Assembly: GCA_023395675.1 (NCBI GenBank)
Contig: JAEWYL010000026.1
Span: 1 to 5,811, forward strand
Reading direction: 5' to 3'
Source of the DNA: Chloroflexota bacterium
Lineage (GTDB): Bacteria > Chloroflexota > Anaerolineae > Anaerolineales > UBA4823
Length of the DNA: 5,811 nt
Program-made: the position numbers and the translations under genes
The notes under the pieces: model-generated
Told to the model about the DNA's origin: nothing
The model's database searches: none
What the model saw: the letters and a program-made list of their open reading frames with translations, nothing else
Shown: positions 1 through 4,879 of the stretch, one piece after another
Layout: each line of letters opens with the position of its first letter
Position numbering within the stretch: position 1 is the stretch's first letter

Positions 1-255
1 CCCCGGGCTTCTGGCTGCCCCCCAGCCCTTGTGTCTGTCCCTCCGGGTTTATTGGGCCGTACGCCGGAGGAGATGGCCCCCTTGTGCGCCCCCTTCTCTC
101 CCCAGGCCGGTACTGCCCCATCCCCTATGAGCGGCAGGAAGATCCCCATCCTATCCACTGCTCGCCCGAATTAATACCCCCAACCTTTCTCTGCTCTATA
201 GGATAGCCGGTTTTGGCCCGCAGCGCATCACTCCGGCATCCATCTTTTCGGGTGA
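1..255. other. C-rich stretch with no gene that can be supported
   Basis: No coding region is called here. Several frames stay open from the left edge, including two plus frames that end near 174 and 206, but this follows from the scarcity of stop codons in C-rich sequence and none gives a recognisable or well-composed protein. The plus strand carries many runs of three to six C (for example 18-23, 77-81, 89-93, 100-103, 116-119, 122-125), so the minus strand is rich in G-runs. Around 170-205 the sequence becomes more AT-rich. I see no convincing promoter, RNA gene or repeat family. Confidence 0.6.
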
Positions 256-263
256 TTTCGGAG

Positions 264-302
264 CCCTGAAGGGATGATGCGCCGGTCATCCCGGGTGACC
301 GG
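264..302. repeat. overlapping alternative hairpins beyond the operon end
   Basis: Three short palindromic structures overlap. CCCT-GA-AGGG lies at 264-273. A 7-bp perfect inverted repeat GGGATGA (271-277) / TCATCCC (286-292) has an 8-nt loop. A second perfect 7-bp repeat CCGGTCA (282-288) / TGACCGG (296-302) shares bases with it, so the two cannot form at once. The CCCTGAAGG of the first palindrome recurs at 312-320 and in inverse at 329-337. A role as secondary terminator or mRNA 3'-end stabiliser is inferred. Confidence 0.55.
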
Positions 303-308
303 GAAGAT

Positions 309-340
309 AGACCCTGAAGGTCTTGAAGCCTTCAGGGTCT
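309..340 (-). terminator. probable 3'-end hairpin of the pncC operon
   Basis: Perfect 12-bp inverted repeat AGACCCTGAAGG (309-320) / CCTTCAGGGTCT (329-340) with an 8-nt loop, beginning 5 nt after the stop codon of the last minus-strand gene. Position and stem strength fit a transcription end. On the minus strand the sequence after the stem reads roughly ATCTTCCCGG, so there is no real U-tract. It may be a weak intrinsic terminator, a pause site, or an RNA-stabilising 3' hairpin. Neither strand has a T-run next to it, so direction is taken from gene context. Confidence 0.6.
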
Positions 341-345
341 CAATC

Positions 346-585
346 TCAGGCCAGGTCCGGCGCGCCCGCTCCGGTCTGGCGCAGGTACCAGCGCCCGTCC
401 TGGGGGCGGAAGATCAGCTCGAAGACCCGGTCCCCGGGGATCATGACCAGGATATGCTGCTCGCCCTCGTGCTGCCAGCGGCGCCCGATGGACTCGACCG
501 CGTGCGTGCGCCCGTTCCAGGTGAAGTGCAGGGGGTGCGCCTGCCCTTCCCGGTCAAAATGGGCCGTGACTTCGATTGGCTCCAC
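346..585 (-). CDS. 79-aa beta-rich hypothetical protein (DUF6504-like resemblance)
   Basis: Small soluble protein with no signal peptide or membrane segment. The start is GTG at 585, chosen because a strong Shine-Dalgarno GAGGAG lies 5 nt upstream; a longer overlapping minus-strand frame (441-632) lacks this. The core has spaced aromatic and Gly positions: an F-x-W-x-G-R strand (residues 21-26), W37, an I-L-V-M-I strand (45-49), then V-F-E-L-I-F (54-59) and W-Y-L (66-68). From memory this W-x-GR...W...FEL...WYL layout resembles the small DUF6504-type family, but I could not check it. Last gene of the four-gene minus operon, 54 nt after pncC, followed directly by a hairpin. Function unknown. 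Confidence 0.78.
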   Translation of the reverse strand: MEPIEVTAHFDREGQAHPLHFTWNGRTHAVESIGRRWQHEGEQHILVMIPGDRVFELIFRPQDGRWYLRQTGAGAPDLA

Positions 586-590
586 CGTGT

Positions 591-596
591 CTCCTC
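591..596 (-). promoter_or_regulatory. Shine-Dalgarno GAGGAG fixing the GTG start at 585
   Basis: On the minus strand GAGGAG (596 to 591) is followed by the 5-nt spacer ACACG and then GTG. This is the best ribosome binding site in the minus-strand operon and decides the otherwise ambiguous start of the 79-aa gene. Confidence 0.7.
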
Positions 597-639
597 GCTT
601 GAGATGTATGCCGCCCGGCGGTTTTTCCCCAAAAATCCG

Positions 640-1122
640 TCAGCGTAGATAATCCACCAGCAGCTGCAGGGCCTGCTGGGCGCTCTGGGTTTTGACCTCC
701 AGGCGGTCGCCCTGGAAGTGGAAATTCCAGGCCTGCTCCACGCCCGGGGCGCTCAGCCCGATCCATACCAGCCCGACGGGCTTGCCGGGCTGCCCGCCGC
801 CCGGCCCGGCGATGCCGCTGACCGAGAGCCCCAGGTCGGCCGAAAGGGCGCGCCGCGCCCCGCAGGCCATTTCCAGCACGGTCTCCCGGCTCACGGCGCC
901 GTACTGCTCCAGGGTTTCCCAGCGCACGCCCAGCAGCCGCACTTTCGCCTCGTAGGCGTAGGCCGTGACGCCGCCCATAAAGTAGGTGGACGAGCCGGGC
1001 ACGTTGGTGATGCGGTGCCCGAGCAGCCCGCCGGTGCAGGATTCGGCCAGCGCCAGCCGCAGGCCGCGCTGACGCAGCAGGGTCCCCAGGGTGTGTTCCA
1101 GAGGCGTTTCGGTTTCGCTCAT
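640..1122 (-). CDS. pncC: CinA C-terminal-type nicotinamide-nucleotide amidase
   Basis: Cytoplasmic amidase of the CinA C-terminal domain family, which hydrolyses nicotinamide mononucleotide to nicotinate mononucleotide plus ammonia in pyridine-nucleotide salvage. Seen in the sequence: the signature A-E-S-C-T-G-G at residues 26-32, with S28 the expected nucleophile; P-G-S-S (42-45); G-G-V-x-A-Y (50-55); K60 and L-L-G-V (63-66); G-A-V-S (75-78); and the G-I-A-G-P-G-G-G...K-P-V-G loop (103-117). At 160 aa it matches the stand-alone PncC form, without the N-terminal MoaB-like/COG1058 domain of full CinA. ATG at 1122 has no obvious Shine-Dalgarno. The 54-nt gap from the upstream gene holds a small GC hairpin (1156-1169). 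Third gene of the minus operon. Family assignment is firm; the exact substrate is inferred. Confidence 0.95.
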   Translation of the reverse strand: MSETETPLEHTLGTLLRQRGLRLALAESCTGGLLGHRITNVPGSSTYFMGGVTAYAYEAKVRLLGVRWETLEQYGAVSRETVLEMACGARRALSADLGLSVSGIAGPGGGQPGKPVGLVWIGLSAPGVEQAWNFHFQGDRLEVKTQSAQQALQLLVDYLR

Positions 1123-1176
1123 GCCAGCACTTTGTGTCCCATCTTCAGCAACGCTCCGGCGTGCGCCGGCCGGGGT

Positions 1177-1620
1177 TCAGCCCTCAGCCAGCACCAGCCG
1201 CCGCAGGCGGAAGGCCACCCACTGCCCGTAATCCAGGTCGTCCCCCTCGCCCTCGAGCGGGATGGAGAGGCGCTCCTCCCCGAGCTGCACCTCCAGCAGC
1301 CCGTGCTCCTGCTCGTCGTCCAGCCACAGGATGGAGGTCGCCATCCCCACCGCCTCGAAATCCCCCGGCGCCTCGGAGGGAGAAAGGGCGGGCGTGGGGG
1401 CTGCCTGCGCCGCCAGAGGGCGCAGGCCGGTGATCTCCTCCGGCAGGAGCCGCACATCGCATTCCCGGCCCGCGCCGTCCAGCGGCTCGCCCGGCGGCAG
1501 GGCCAGGAAGGCTGCGCCGCCTCCCAGCTCCGAGGTGAAGCGGCAGGGGAAGCCCACCGCCTTCCCGCCCAGCACCGGCTGCGGGCGGGAGAGGTCCAGG
1601 TCGAGGATCGTCACGCGCAT
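1177..1620 (-). CDS. 147-aa hypothetical protein, acidic, two-part
   Basis: Not recognised. No signal peptide or membrane span. Residues 1-66 form an apparently beta-rich part that starts M-R-V-T-I-L-D-L-D-L and contains two Cys (C26, C54). An Ala/Pro-rich linker follows (about 69-87). The C-terminal part (88-147) has alternating hydrophobic strands, an acidic W-L-D-D-E-Q-E segment (99-105) and ends in R-L-R-R-L-V-L. The start at 1620 lies only 8 nt after the stop of the preceding gene with no clear Shine-Dalgarno, suggesting translational coupling. Other frames over this interval are open on both strands because of high GC. This frame is preferred for its tight operon spacing and balanced composition; the competitors are Arg/Pro/Ser-rich. 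Confidence 0.72.
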   Translation of the reverse strand: MRVTILDLDLSRPQPVLGGKAVGFPCRFTSELGGGAAFLALPPGEPLDGAGRECDVRLLPEEITGLRPLAAQAAPTPALSPSEAPGDFEAVGMATSILWLDDEQEHGLLEVQLGEERLSIPLEGEGDDLDYGQWVAFRLRRLVLAEG

Positions 1621-1628
1621 GCGGCCCG

Positions 1629-2159
1629 CTACAATTCTACCCAGGGGGTGTCTTCGTCCGGATCCTCCAGCGACTCCGGCCCAACGTAGACCTTGGGCGC
1701 TTTGAAGAGGTCCTGGAGGAAGATGAAATAGCTCATCACGGTCTGGAACATCGCCTGGTGGTCAGTATCGTCCGGGAAGACCTGGTCCGACCACCACACC
1801 AGCTCGAGGTCCACCCGGTCCCGCGCCACGGTGTGCACGATCAGGTGCACGTCCAGATCCAGTCCGGGGAGGTTGGCGGTGTAGTTGGCGTCCAGCCCGC
1901 TGATCTCATCCTTCAGGAGCCTGGCGACGTTGAGCTGAATCGTCTCCGGGCCGACAAACTGCGGCTCTCCGCCGCTCTCACCGCCATAGATCGAAACCCG
2001 GAAGTTCGCGGAGTCCTTCGACAGGGTATCGAAGGAATGCGGCAGGATTTCCATCGCCACTTTTGGAAAGATCGCCTGGAAGGGGGTCCCGTCGAACTCG
2101 GTAATCCAGCTCTTGCTCTCTTTCCAGGCCCGGCTAATCCGTTCTTGAATCTTGTCCAT
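1629..2159 (-). CDS. 176-aa hypothetical protein, first gene of the minus operon
   Basis: Not recognised. A soluble protein with no signal peptide. It opens with a charged amphipathic helix (residues 1-18), then F-x-x-x-F-P-K-V-A-M-E-I (27-38). A long hydrophobic-alternating beta segment follows (104-128), ending in L-V-W-W-S-D-Q-V-F. Next comes an aromatic-rich helix (about 133-154, M-S-Y-F-I-F-L) and an acidic tail (163-171). The helix is too short and polar-flanked for a confident membrane span. The ATG at 2159 is preceded by a purine-rich stretch (GGAAAGAG) that can serve as a weak ribosome binding site. Amino-acid composition is convincingly protein-like. It is divergent to uvrC and 8 nt ahead of the 147-aa gene, so it probably heads the operon. 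Confidence 0.85.
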   Translation of the reverse strand: MDKIQERISRAWKESKSWITEFDGTPFQAIFPKVAMEILPHSFDTLSKDSANFRVSIYGGESGGEPQFVGPETIQLNVARLLKDEISGLDANYTANLPGLDLDVHLIVHTVARDRVDLELVWWSDQVFPDDTDHQAMFQTVMSYFIFLQDLFKAPKVYVGPESLEDPDEDTPWVEL

Positions 2160-2179
2160 CTCTTTCCATCCTTTTCCCT

Positions 2180-2188
2180 CTTATACCA
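2180..2188 (-). promoter_or_regulatory. candidate extended -10 for the minus operon
   Basis: On the minus strand 2188 to 2180 reads TGG-TATAAG, an extended -10 pattern (TGn plus 5 of 6 matches to TATAAT). It would start transcription near 2173, giving a leader of about 13 nt before the ATG at 2159. No good -35 lies 16-18 bp upstream, which an extended -10 may not need. Inferred from sequence only. Confidence 0.35.
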
Positions 2189-2243
2189 CTATTCCGCAAT
2201 TTCAGGCGGTGTATCTGCCAGCACTCCAATCTTTATTGTCCGA

Positions 2244-2254
2244 TATGATAGAAT
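2244..2254 (+). promoter_or_regulatory. candidate -10 of uvrC, possibly leaderless
   Basis: Two overlapping -10-like hexamers, TATGAT (2244-2249) and TAGAAT (2249-2254), each match TATAAT at 5 of 6 positions. Starts predicted from them fall at about 2256 and 2261-2264, at most a few bases from the uvrC start codon. No convincing -35 was found. No Shine-Dalgarno precedes the ATG, consistent with leaderless initiation. No LexA-type palindrome (GAAC-N4-GTTC or CTG-N10-CAG with good symmetry) was seen between the two divergent starts. Confidence 0.35.
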
Positions 2255-2263
2255 AGATGTACT

Positions 2264-4138
2264 ATGATGGACAGGTCAGATCATCTCTCAGCGGTGCTCG
2301 AATCGCTGCCCACCCGCCCCGGCTGCTACCTGATGAAGAACGCCGACGGAAAAGTCATTTACGTCGGTAAGGCGATCAATTTGCGCAACCGGGTGCGTTC
2401 GTATTTCCACAGCAGCCAGACCCACCCGCGCACCCTGAAGCTGGTACGCAATATTGCCGACATCGAATGGATCGTGGTCGATTCCGAGCTGGAAGCCCTG
2501 ATCCTGGAGATGAACCTGATCAAGAAATACAAGCCGCACTACAACGTGCGTCTGAAGGACGATAAGCGCTACCCCTACATCAAGGTCCATTGGGCCCAGG
2601 ACTTCCCTAAGGTGACCGTCACGCGGCAGATGCTGCAGGACGGCTCGCGCTACTACGGGCCCTACACCAGCGTCTGGGCGGTGCACCAGACCCTGGACGT
2701 GCTGCGCAAGATCTTCCCGTACCTCACCTGCGACCGGGTGATCACCGGGGAGGACGAGCGCGCCTGCCTGTACCACGACATCAAGCTGTGCTCCGCCCCC
2801 TGCATCGGCGCCATCAGCCGCGAGGCCTACCGCCAGATGATTGACGACCTGTGCCAGTTCCTCCAGGGCCGCACCGAGAAGATTGTCAACCGGCTGAAGC
2901 TGGAGATGGAACAGGCCTCCGAGGAGCTGCGCTTCGAGAAAGCGGCCGCCGTCCGAGACCAGCTCCGGGCGATCGAGAACGTGGTCGAGAAGCAGAAGGT
3001 GGTGTCCTCCGAGTATCAGGATTCGGACGTGATCGCCCTGGCGCGCTCGAACGGGGAAGCCTGCGTGCAGGTGTTTTTTATTCGCGCCGGGAAGCTGATC
3101 GGGCGGGAGTACTTCCTGGTCGAAGGCACGGAGGCCAGCTCGGACGCCCAGGTGCTGACCGAGTTCATCAAGCAGTTTTACGACCAGGCCCCGACCGTGC
3201 CGGAGCAGATGCTGCTGCCCAACGAGGTGGAGGAGGCCCAGATCATCCGCCAGTGGCTGGCGCAGAAGGCCAACGGCGAGAAGGTGGAGATCCTGGTGCC
3301 TCACCAGGGCCAGCAGCGCGACCTGGTGGAGCTGGCGGCGCAGAACGCAGCCGAGACCCTCCACGCTTTGAAGGTGCAGTGGGAGGCCGACAAGCACAAG
3401 CAGGAAGAGGCGCTGGCGGAGCTGCAGGCGGCCCTGAGCCTCTCGGGCCCCCCCAACCGCATCGAGTGCTACGATATCTCCAACACGCAGGGGACCGCCG
3501 CGGTCGGTTCGATGGTGGTCTTCGAGCAGGGGGTGCCGAAAAAAGGGCACTACCGGCATTTCAATATCCGCACCGTGCAGGGCCCGAACGATTTCGACAG
3601 CATGGAAGAGGTGCTGACCCGGCGCTTCAACCGCTGGCAGGCCATCCAGGAGGCCGCCCAAACCCCCGGCGGGGCAGGCGGCAAGCGCCCGGACGCCTCC
3701 TTCGCCCTGCTGCCCGACCTGCTGATCGTGGACGGCGGCAAGGGGCAGCTCAGCCGGGCGGTGGCCGTGCTGGAGCGCTTCGACCTGCTGGATAAGGTGC
3801 CGGTGGCGGGGCTGGCGAAGCAGAACGAGGAATTGTTCCTGCCCGGGCGGCCCCAGCCCATCCTCCTGCCGCGCCATTCCCAGGGCCTCTACATGATCCA
3901 GCGCATCCGGGACGAGGCGCACCGCTTCGCCATCACCTCGCACCGCAAACAGCGCACCAAGACCGGCATGGCCTCCCGGCTGGACGTGATCCCCGGCATT
4001 GGTCCGGCCAAGCGCAAGGCGCTGATCAAACATTTCGGTTCGGTGGCCGACATCGAGGCGGCCAGCCTGGAAGAGCTGTCGGCCGTCCCCGGCATCACCA
4101 CGAAACTGGCGGAGTCCATCAAGGCCCACCTGGAGTAG
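2264..4138 (+). CDS. uvrC: UvrC, excinuclease ABC subunit C
   Basis: Nuclease of bacterial nucleotide excision repair. It joins the UvrB-DNA complex and cuts the damaged strand on both sides of the lesion. At 624 aa it is full length for the family. The N-terminal GIY-YIG nuclease (about 14-98) has G-C-Y (20-22), Y-V-G (33-35), R41 and the expected catalytic E82 in L-E-M-N-L-I-K. Four cysteines at 156, 168, 176 and 180 have the spacing of the family's Fe-S cluster ligands. The UVR UvrB-binding helix pair is at about 205-240. The RNase H-like 5' nuclease has D404 (Y-D-I-S-N), D443 (N-D-F-D-S-M), D490 (V-D-G-G-K-G-Q) and H553. A double helix-hairpin-helix (about 571-624) ends the protein. The start is ATG 2264 or the adjacent ATG 2267; an in-frame stop at 2249 excludes anything longer. 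No Shine-Dalgarno. No terminator directly follows. Confidence 0.98.
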   Translation: MMDRSDHLSAVLESLPTRPGCYLMKNADGKVIYVGKAINLRNRVRSYFHSSQTHPRTLKLVRNIADIEWIVVDSELEALILEMNLIKKYKPHYNVRLKDDKRYPYIKVHWAQDFPKVTVTRQMLQDGSRYYGPYTSVWAVHQTLDVLRKIFPYLTCDRVITGEDERACLYHDIKLCSAPCIGAISREAYRQMIDDLCQFLQGRTEKIVNRLKLEMEQASEELRFEKAAAVRDQLRAIENVVEKQKVVSSEYQDSDVIALARSNGEACVQVFFIRAGKLIGREYFLVEGTEASSDAQVLTEFIKQFYDQAPTVPEQMLLPNEVEEAQIIRQWLAQKANGEKVEILVPHQGQQRDLVELAAQNAAETLHALKVQWEADKHKQEEALAELQAALSLSGPPNRIECYDISNTQGTAAVGSMVVFEQGVPKKGHYRHFNIRTVQGPNDFDSMEEVLTRRFNRWQAIQEAAQTPGGAGGKRPDASFALLPDLLIVDGGKGQLSRAVAVLERFDLLDKVPVAGLAKQNEELFLPGRPQPILLPRHSQGLYMIQRIRDEAHRFAITSHRKQRTKTGMASRLDVIPGIGPAKRKALIKHFGSVADIEAASLEELSAVPGITTKLAESIKAHLE

Positions 4139-4141
4139 CGG

Positions 4142-4147
4142 TATAAT
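4142..4147 (+). promoter_or_regulatory. perfect TATAAT just after uvrC
   Basis: A consensus -10 hexamer sits 3 nt past the uvrC stop codon, inside otherwise GC-rich sequence. Transcription would start near 4154. No hexamer resembling TTGACA lies 15-19 bp upstream, since that DNA is the uvrC 3' end. It could drive the downstream microprotein independently of uvrC. Confidence 0.45.
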
Positions 4148-4153
4148 GAACGG

Positions 4154-4189
4154 ATGAGCTTCCGGCAAAGCGCGGGAAGGGAGCGCTAA
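4154..4189 (+). CDS. possible 11-codon leaderless leader ORF
   Basis: ATG at 4154 begins 6 nt after the TATAAT box, where a start site would be expected, so an RNA from that promoter could begin with AUG. The frame reads MSFRQSAGRER and stops with TAA at 4187-4189. It is basic (four R or K-type charges from Arg) and overlaps the 5' arms of the hairpin at 4161-4222, so a ribosome on it would open those stems. Too short to be supported by composition. It may be chance. Confidence 0.25.
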   Translation: MSFRQSAGRER

Positions 4190-4297
4190 GGGGGGCTCCC
4201 CCGGCCTCCCGCTTGAGCCGGACGGCCTGAGAATGCAGCTGACTGGAAGCGAACTCAAAAACCAGGCGGCACAAAAACCATTTTGAGAAGTCTTCCA
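4161..4297 (+). ncRNA. structured leader RNA upstream of the microprotein
   Basis: Two consecutive folds can be drawn by hand. The first nests three 6-bp stems: TCCGGC (4161-4166) / GCCGGA (4217-4222), GCGGGA (4172-4177) / TCCCGC (4207-4212), and GGGAGC (4179-4184) / GCTCCC (4195-4200). The second pairs TGGAAG (4244-4249) with CTTCCA (4292-4297), then a symmetric 4x4 internal loop, then CTCAAAA (4254-4260) with TTTTGAG (4281-4287) around a 20-nt loop. Neither has a following U-tract, so they are not terminators. I could not match it to a named riboswitch or to SRP, 6S, tmRNA or RNase P RNA. It is either a 5' leader or a small RNA; which one is inference. Confidence 0.45.
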
Positions 4298-4305
4298 ACC
4301 GTATT

Positions 4306-4309
4306 GGAG
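4306..4309 (+). promoter_or_regulatory. Shine-Dalgarno GGAG for the microprotein
   Basis: GGAG lies 6 nt before the ATG at 4316, with a further AAGG in the spacer. This is a clear ribosome binding site, unlike uvrC which has none, and it is the main evidence that the short ORF downstream is translated. Confidence 0.65.
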
Positions 4310-4315
4310 CAAGGT

Positions 4316-4444
4316 ATGGCAAACAAGCGTAAAAACCGGGCCGGTCAGGACCGGCGCCAGGTGTCAATCCAGCAGATCATTTTTGTGGTCATTTCGATCC
4401 TGATCATCCTGGCCTGGGTGCTGGGATCGGTCTTCGGTTTCTGA
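4316..4444 (+). CDS. 42-aa single-span membrane microprotein
   Basis: ATG at 4316, TGA at 4442-4444. Residues 1-15 are polar and strongly basic (K4, R5, K6, R8, R13, R14, against one acid, D12). Residues 21-40 form one continuous hydrophobic segment rich in Ile, Val and Leu with W34. The positive-inside rule predicts a cytoplasmic N-terminus and an almost tailless C-terminus outside. The protein ends two residues after the span. Support comes from the good Shine-Dalgarno, sensible amphipathic layout and a strong terminator 43 nt downstream. It does not look like SecE (no W-P motif) or TatA (no amphipathic helix). The family is not recognised and the function is unknown. It may be co-transcribed with uvrC or expressed from the TATAAT at 4142. 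Confidence 0.75.
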   Translation: MANKRKNRAGQDRRQVSIQQIIFVVISILIILAWVLGSVFGF

Positions 4445-4487
4445 ATCACGAAAACCCTCCGGGCCGCGGTACCCGAACCGGCGGCTC

Positions 4488-4538
4488 AAAAAACGAGCAT
4501 GGGCAGGGCCACGGGCCCGCCCATGCTCGTTTTTTTTT
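4488..4538 (+). terminator. strong Rho-independent, potentially bidirectional terminator
   Basis: Perfect 11-bp arm CGAGCATGGGC (4494-4504) / GCCCATGCTCG (4519-4529), continued after a bulged A4505 by GGGCC (4506-4510) / GGCCC (4514-4518) with a 3-nt loop. Nine T follow (4530-4538), and six A precede the stem (4488-4493), so it can also act on the minus strand. A second GC hairpin (4463-4470 with 4477-4485, one bulge) sits just upstream. It ends the uvrC and microprotein transcripts. Confidence 0.93.
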
Positions 4539-4879
4539 AAGCCGGCGTTCCAGAGGGCGGCGTTAGGGAGGGTGTTTTGGATCGGTTTAAAGTTATTCCG
4601 AACAGGCCGGATGCGCTGTAGCATAAGTATTGGTTATGGTAAGGGCTGTTGACCTCAGCAATTTTTATGGAAGTAGAGGGTAATTAATAGTATAATCATC
4701 TTAATTTAATGTGGATTCGCGCTGGGGGGCCTCAGGCGCTACCTGTGCCCGGATTCACTGAGGTTTCATTTCCTGTTTTATCGATAGCTGGCGTTTGATC
4801 AAGAGAAGGGGGAGGTGGGTCAGATTCGGCTGCCCGGACCTGCCCAGTAGAGTCTTGCTTTAATAAGAGGGAAAATAAT
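4539..4879. other. AT-richer intergenic region ahead of the exported protein gene
   Basis: No gene is supported. It contains a candidate promoter near 4691 and then a long possible leader (about 4703-4879). The leader holds a 6-bp inverted repeat CCTCAG (4730-4735) / CTGAGG (4758-4763) and the direct repeat TGCCCGGA (4746-4753 and 4831-4838). A polypurine stretch lies at about 4801-4819. A 29-codon frame begins with ATG 4709 and stops at 4798; it has no Shine-Dalgarno and no recognisable product. Confidence 0.5.
4691..4696 (+). promoter_or_regulatory. consensus TATAAT, candidate promoter of the exported protein gene
   Basis: A perfect -10 hexamer in the most AT-rich part of the window (4681-4710). 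With a 17-bp spacer the -35 would be TGGAAG (4668-4673), a poor match. TTGACC at 4649-4654 is a better -35 but too far away. The predicted start near 4703 leaves a leader of about 177 nt. Confidence 0.45.

Noticed and set aside
1..149. A minus-strand ATG at 149 with a frame open to the left edge, possibly the start of a gene
   Set aside because: There is no clear Shine-Dalgarno, and the product is Gly-rich with no hydrophobic pattern. It cannot be told apart from chance without sequence further left.
3..206. A plus-strand frame open from the left edge with a Cys/Pro-rich product, possibly a gene end
   Set aside because: All three plus frames stay open here because the DNA is C-rich, so openness carries little weight. 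No family resemblance was seen.
610..626. A GC palindrome followed by T5 on the plus strand, terminator-like
   Set aside because: The usable stem is only three or four base pairs, and no plus-strand gene precedes it.
718..1689. A 323-codon plus-strand open frame opposite pncC and the 147-aa gene
   Set aside because: It is antisense to pncC, which is certain, and its product is Gln/Pro/Ala/Arg-rich with no recognisable fold. It is a GC shadow.
4172..4190. GGGAAGGGAGCGC resembling the SRP RNA GGAAGG-AGCAGCC tip
   Set aside because: The flanking SRP helix-8 sequences and symmetric loop are missing, and the segment pairs within other stems.
4195..4255. TPP-riboswitch-like pieces (CTGAGA at 4227-4232 followed by CTGACTGG)
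   Set aside because: The order is suggestive, but the conserved TPP 3' core and pairing are absent and the stems found fold differently.
2288..4312. A 674-codon open frame on the minus strand covering nearly all of uvrC
   Set aside because: It is exactly antisense to a fully verified uvrC and is rich in Leu, Gln, His and Val. High-GC third positions in the sense gene remove stops from one antisense frame. No domain is recognisable and no ribosome binding site was noted.
4316..4444. The microprotein as SecE
   Set aside because: Single-span SecE carries a conserved amphipathic region with a W-P motif before the span. This protein has only a basic tail and no W-P.
4636..4683. A 15-codon frame upstream of the TATAAT at 4691
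   Set aside because: There is no ribosome binding site, the frame is tiny, and it lies upstream of the likely promoter.
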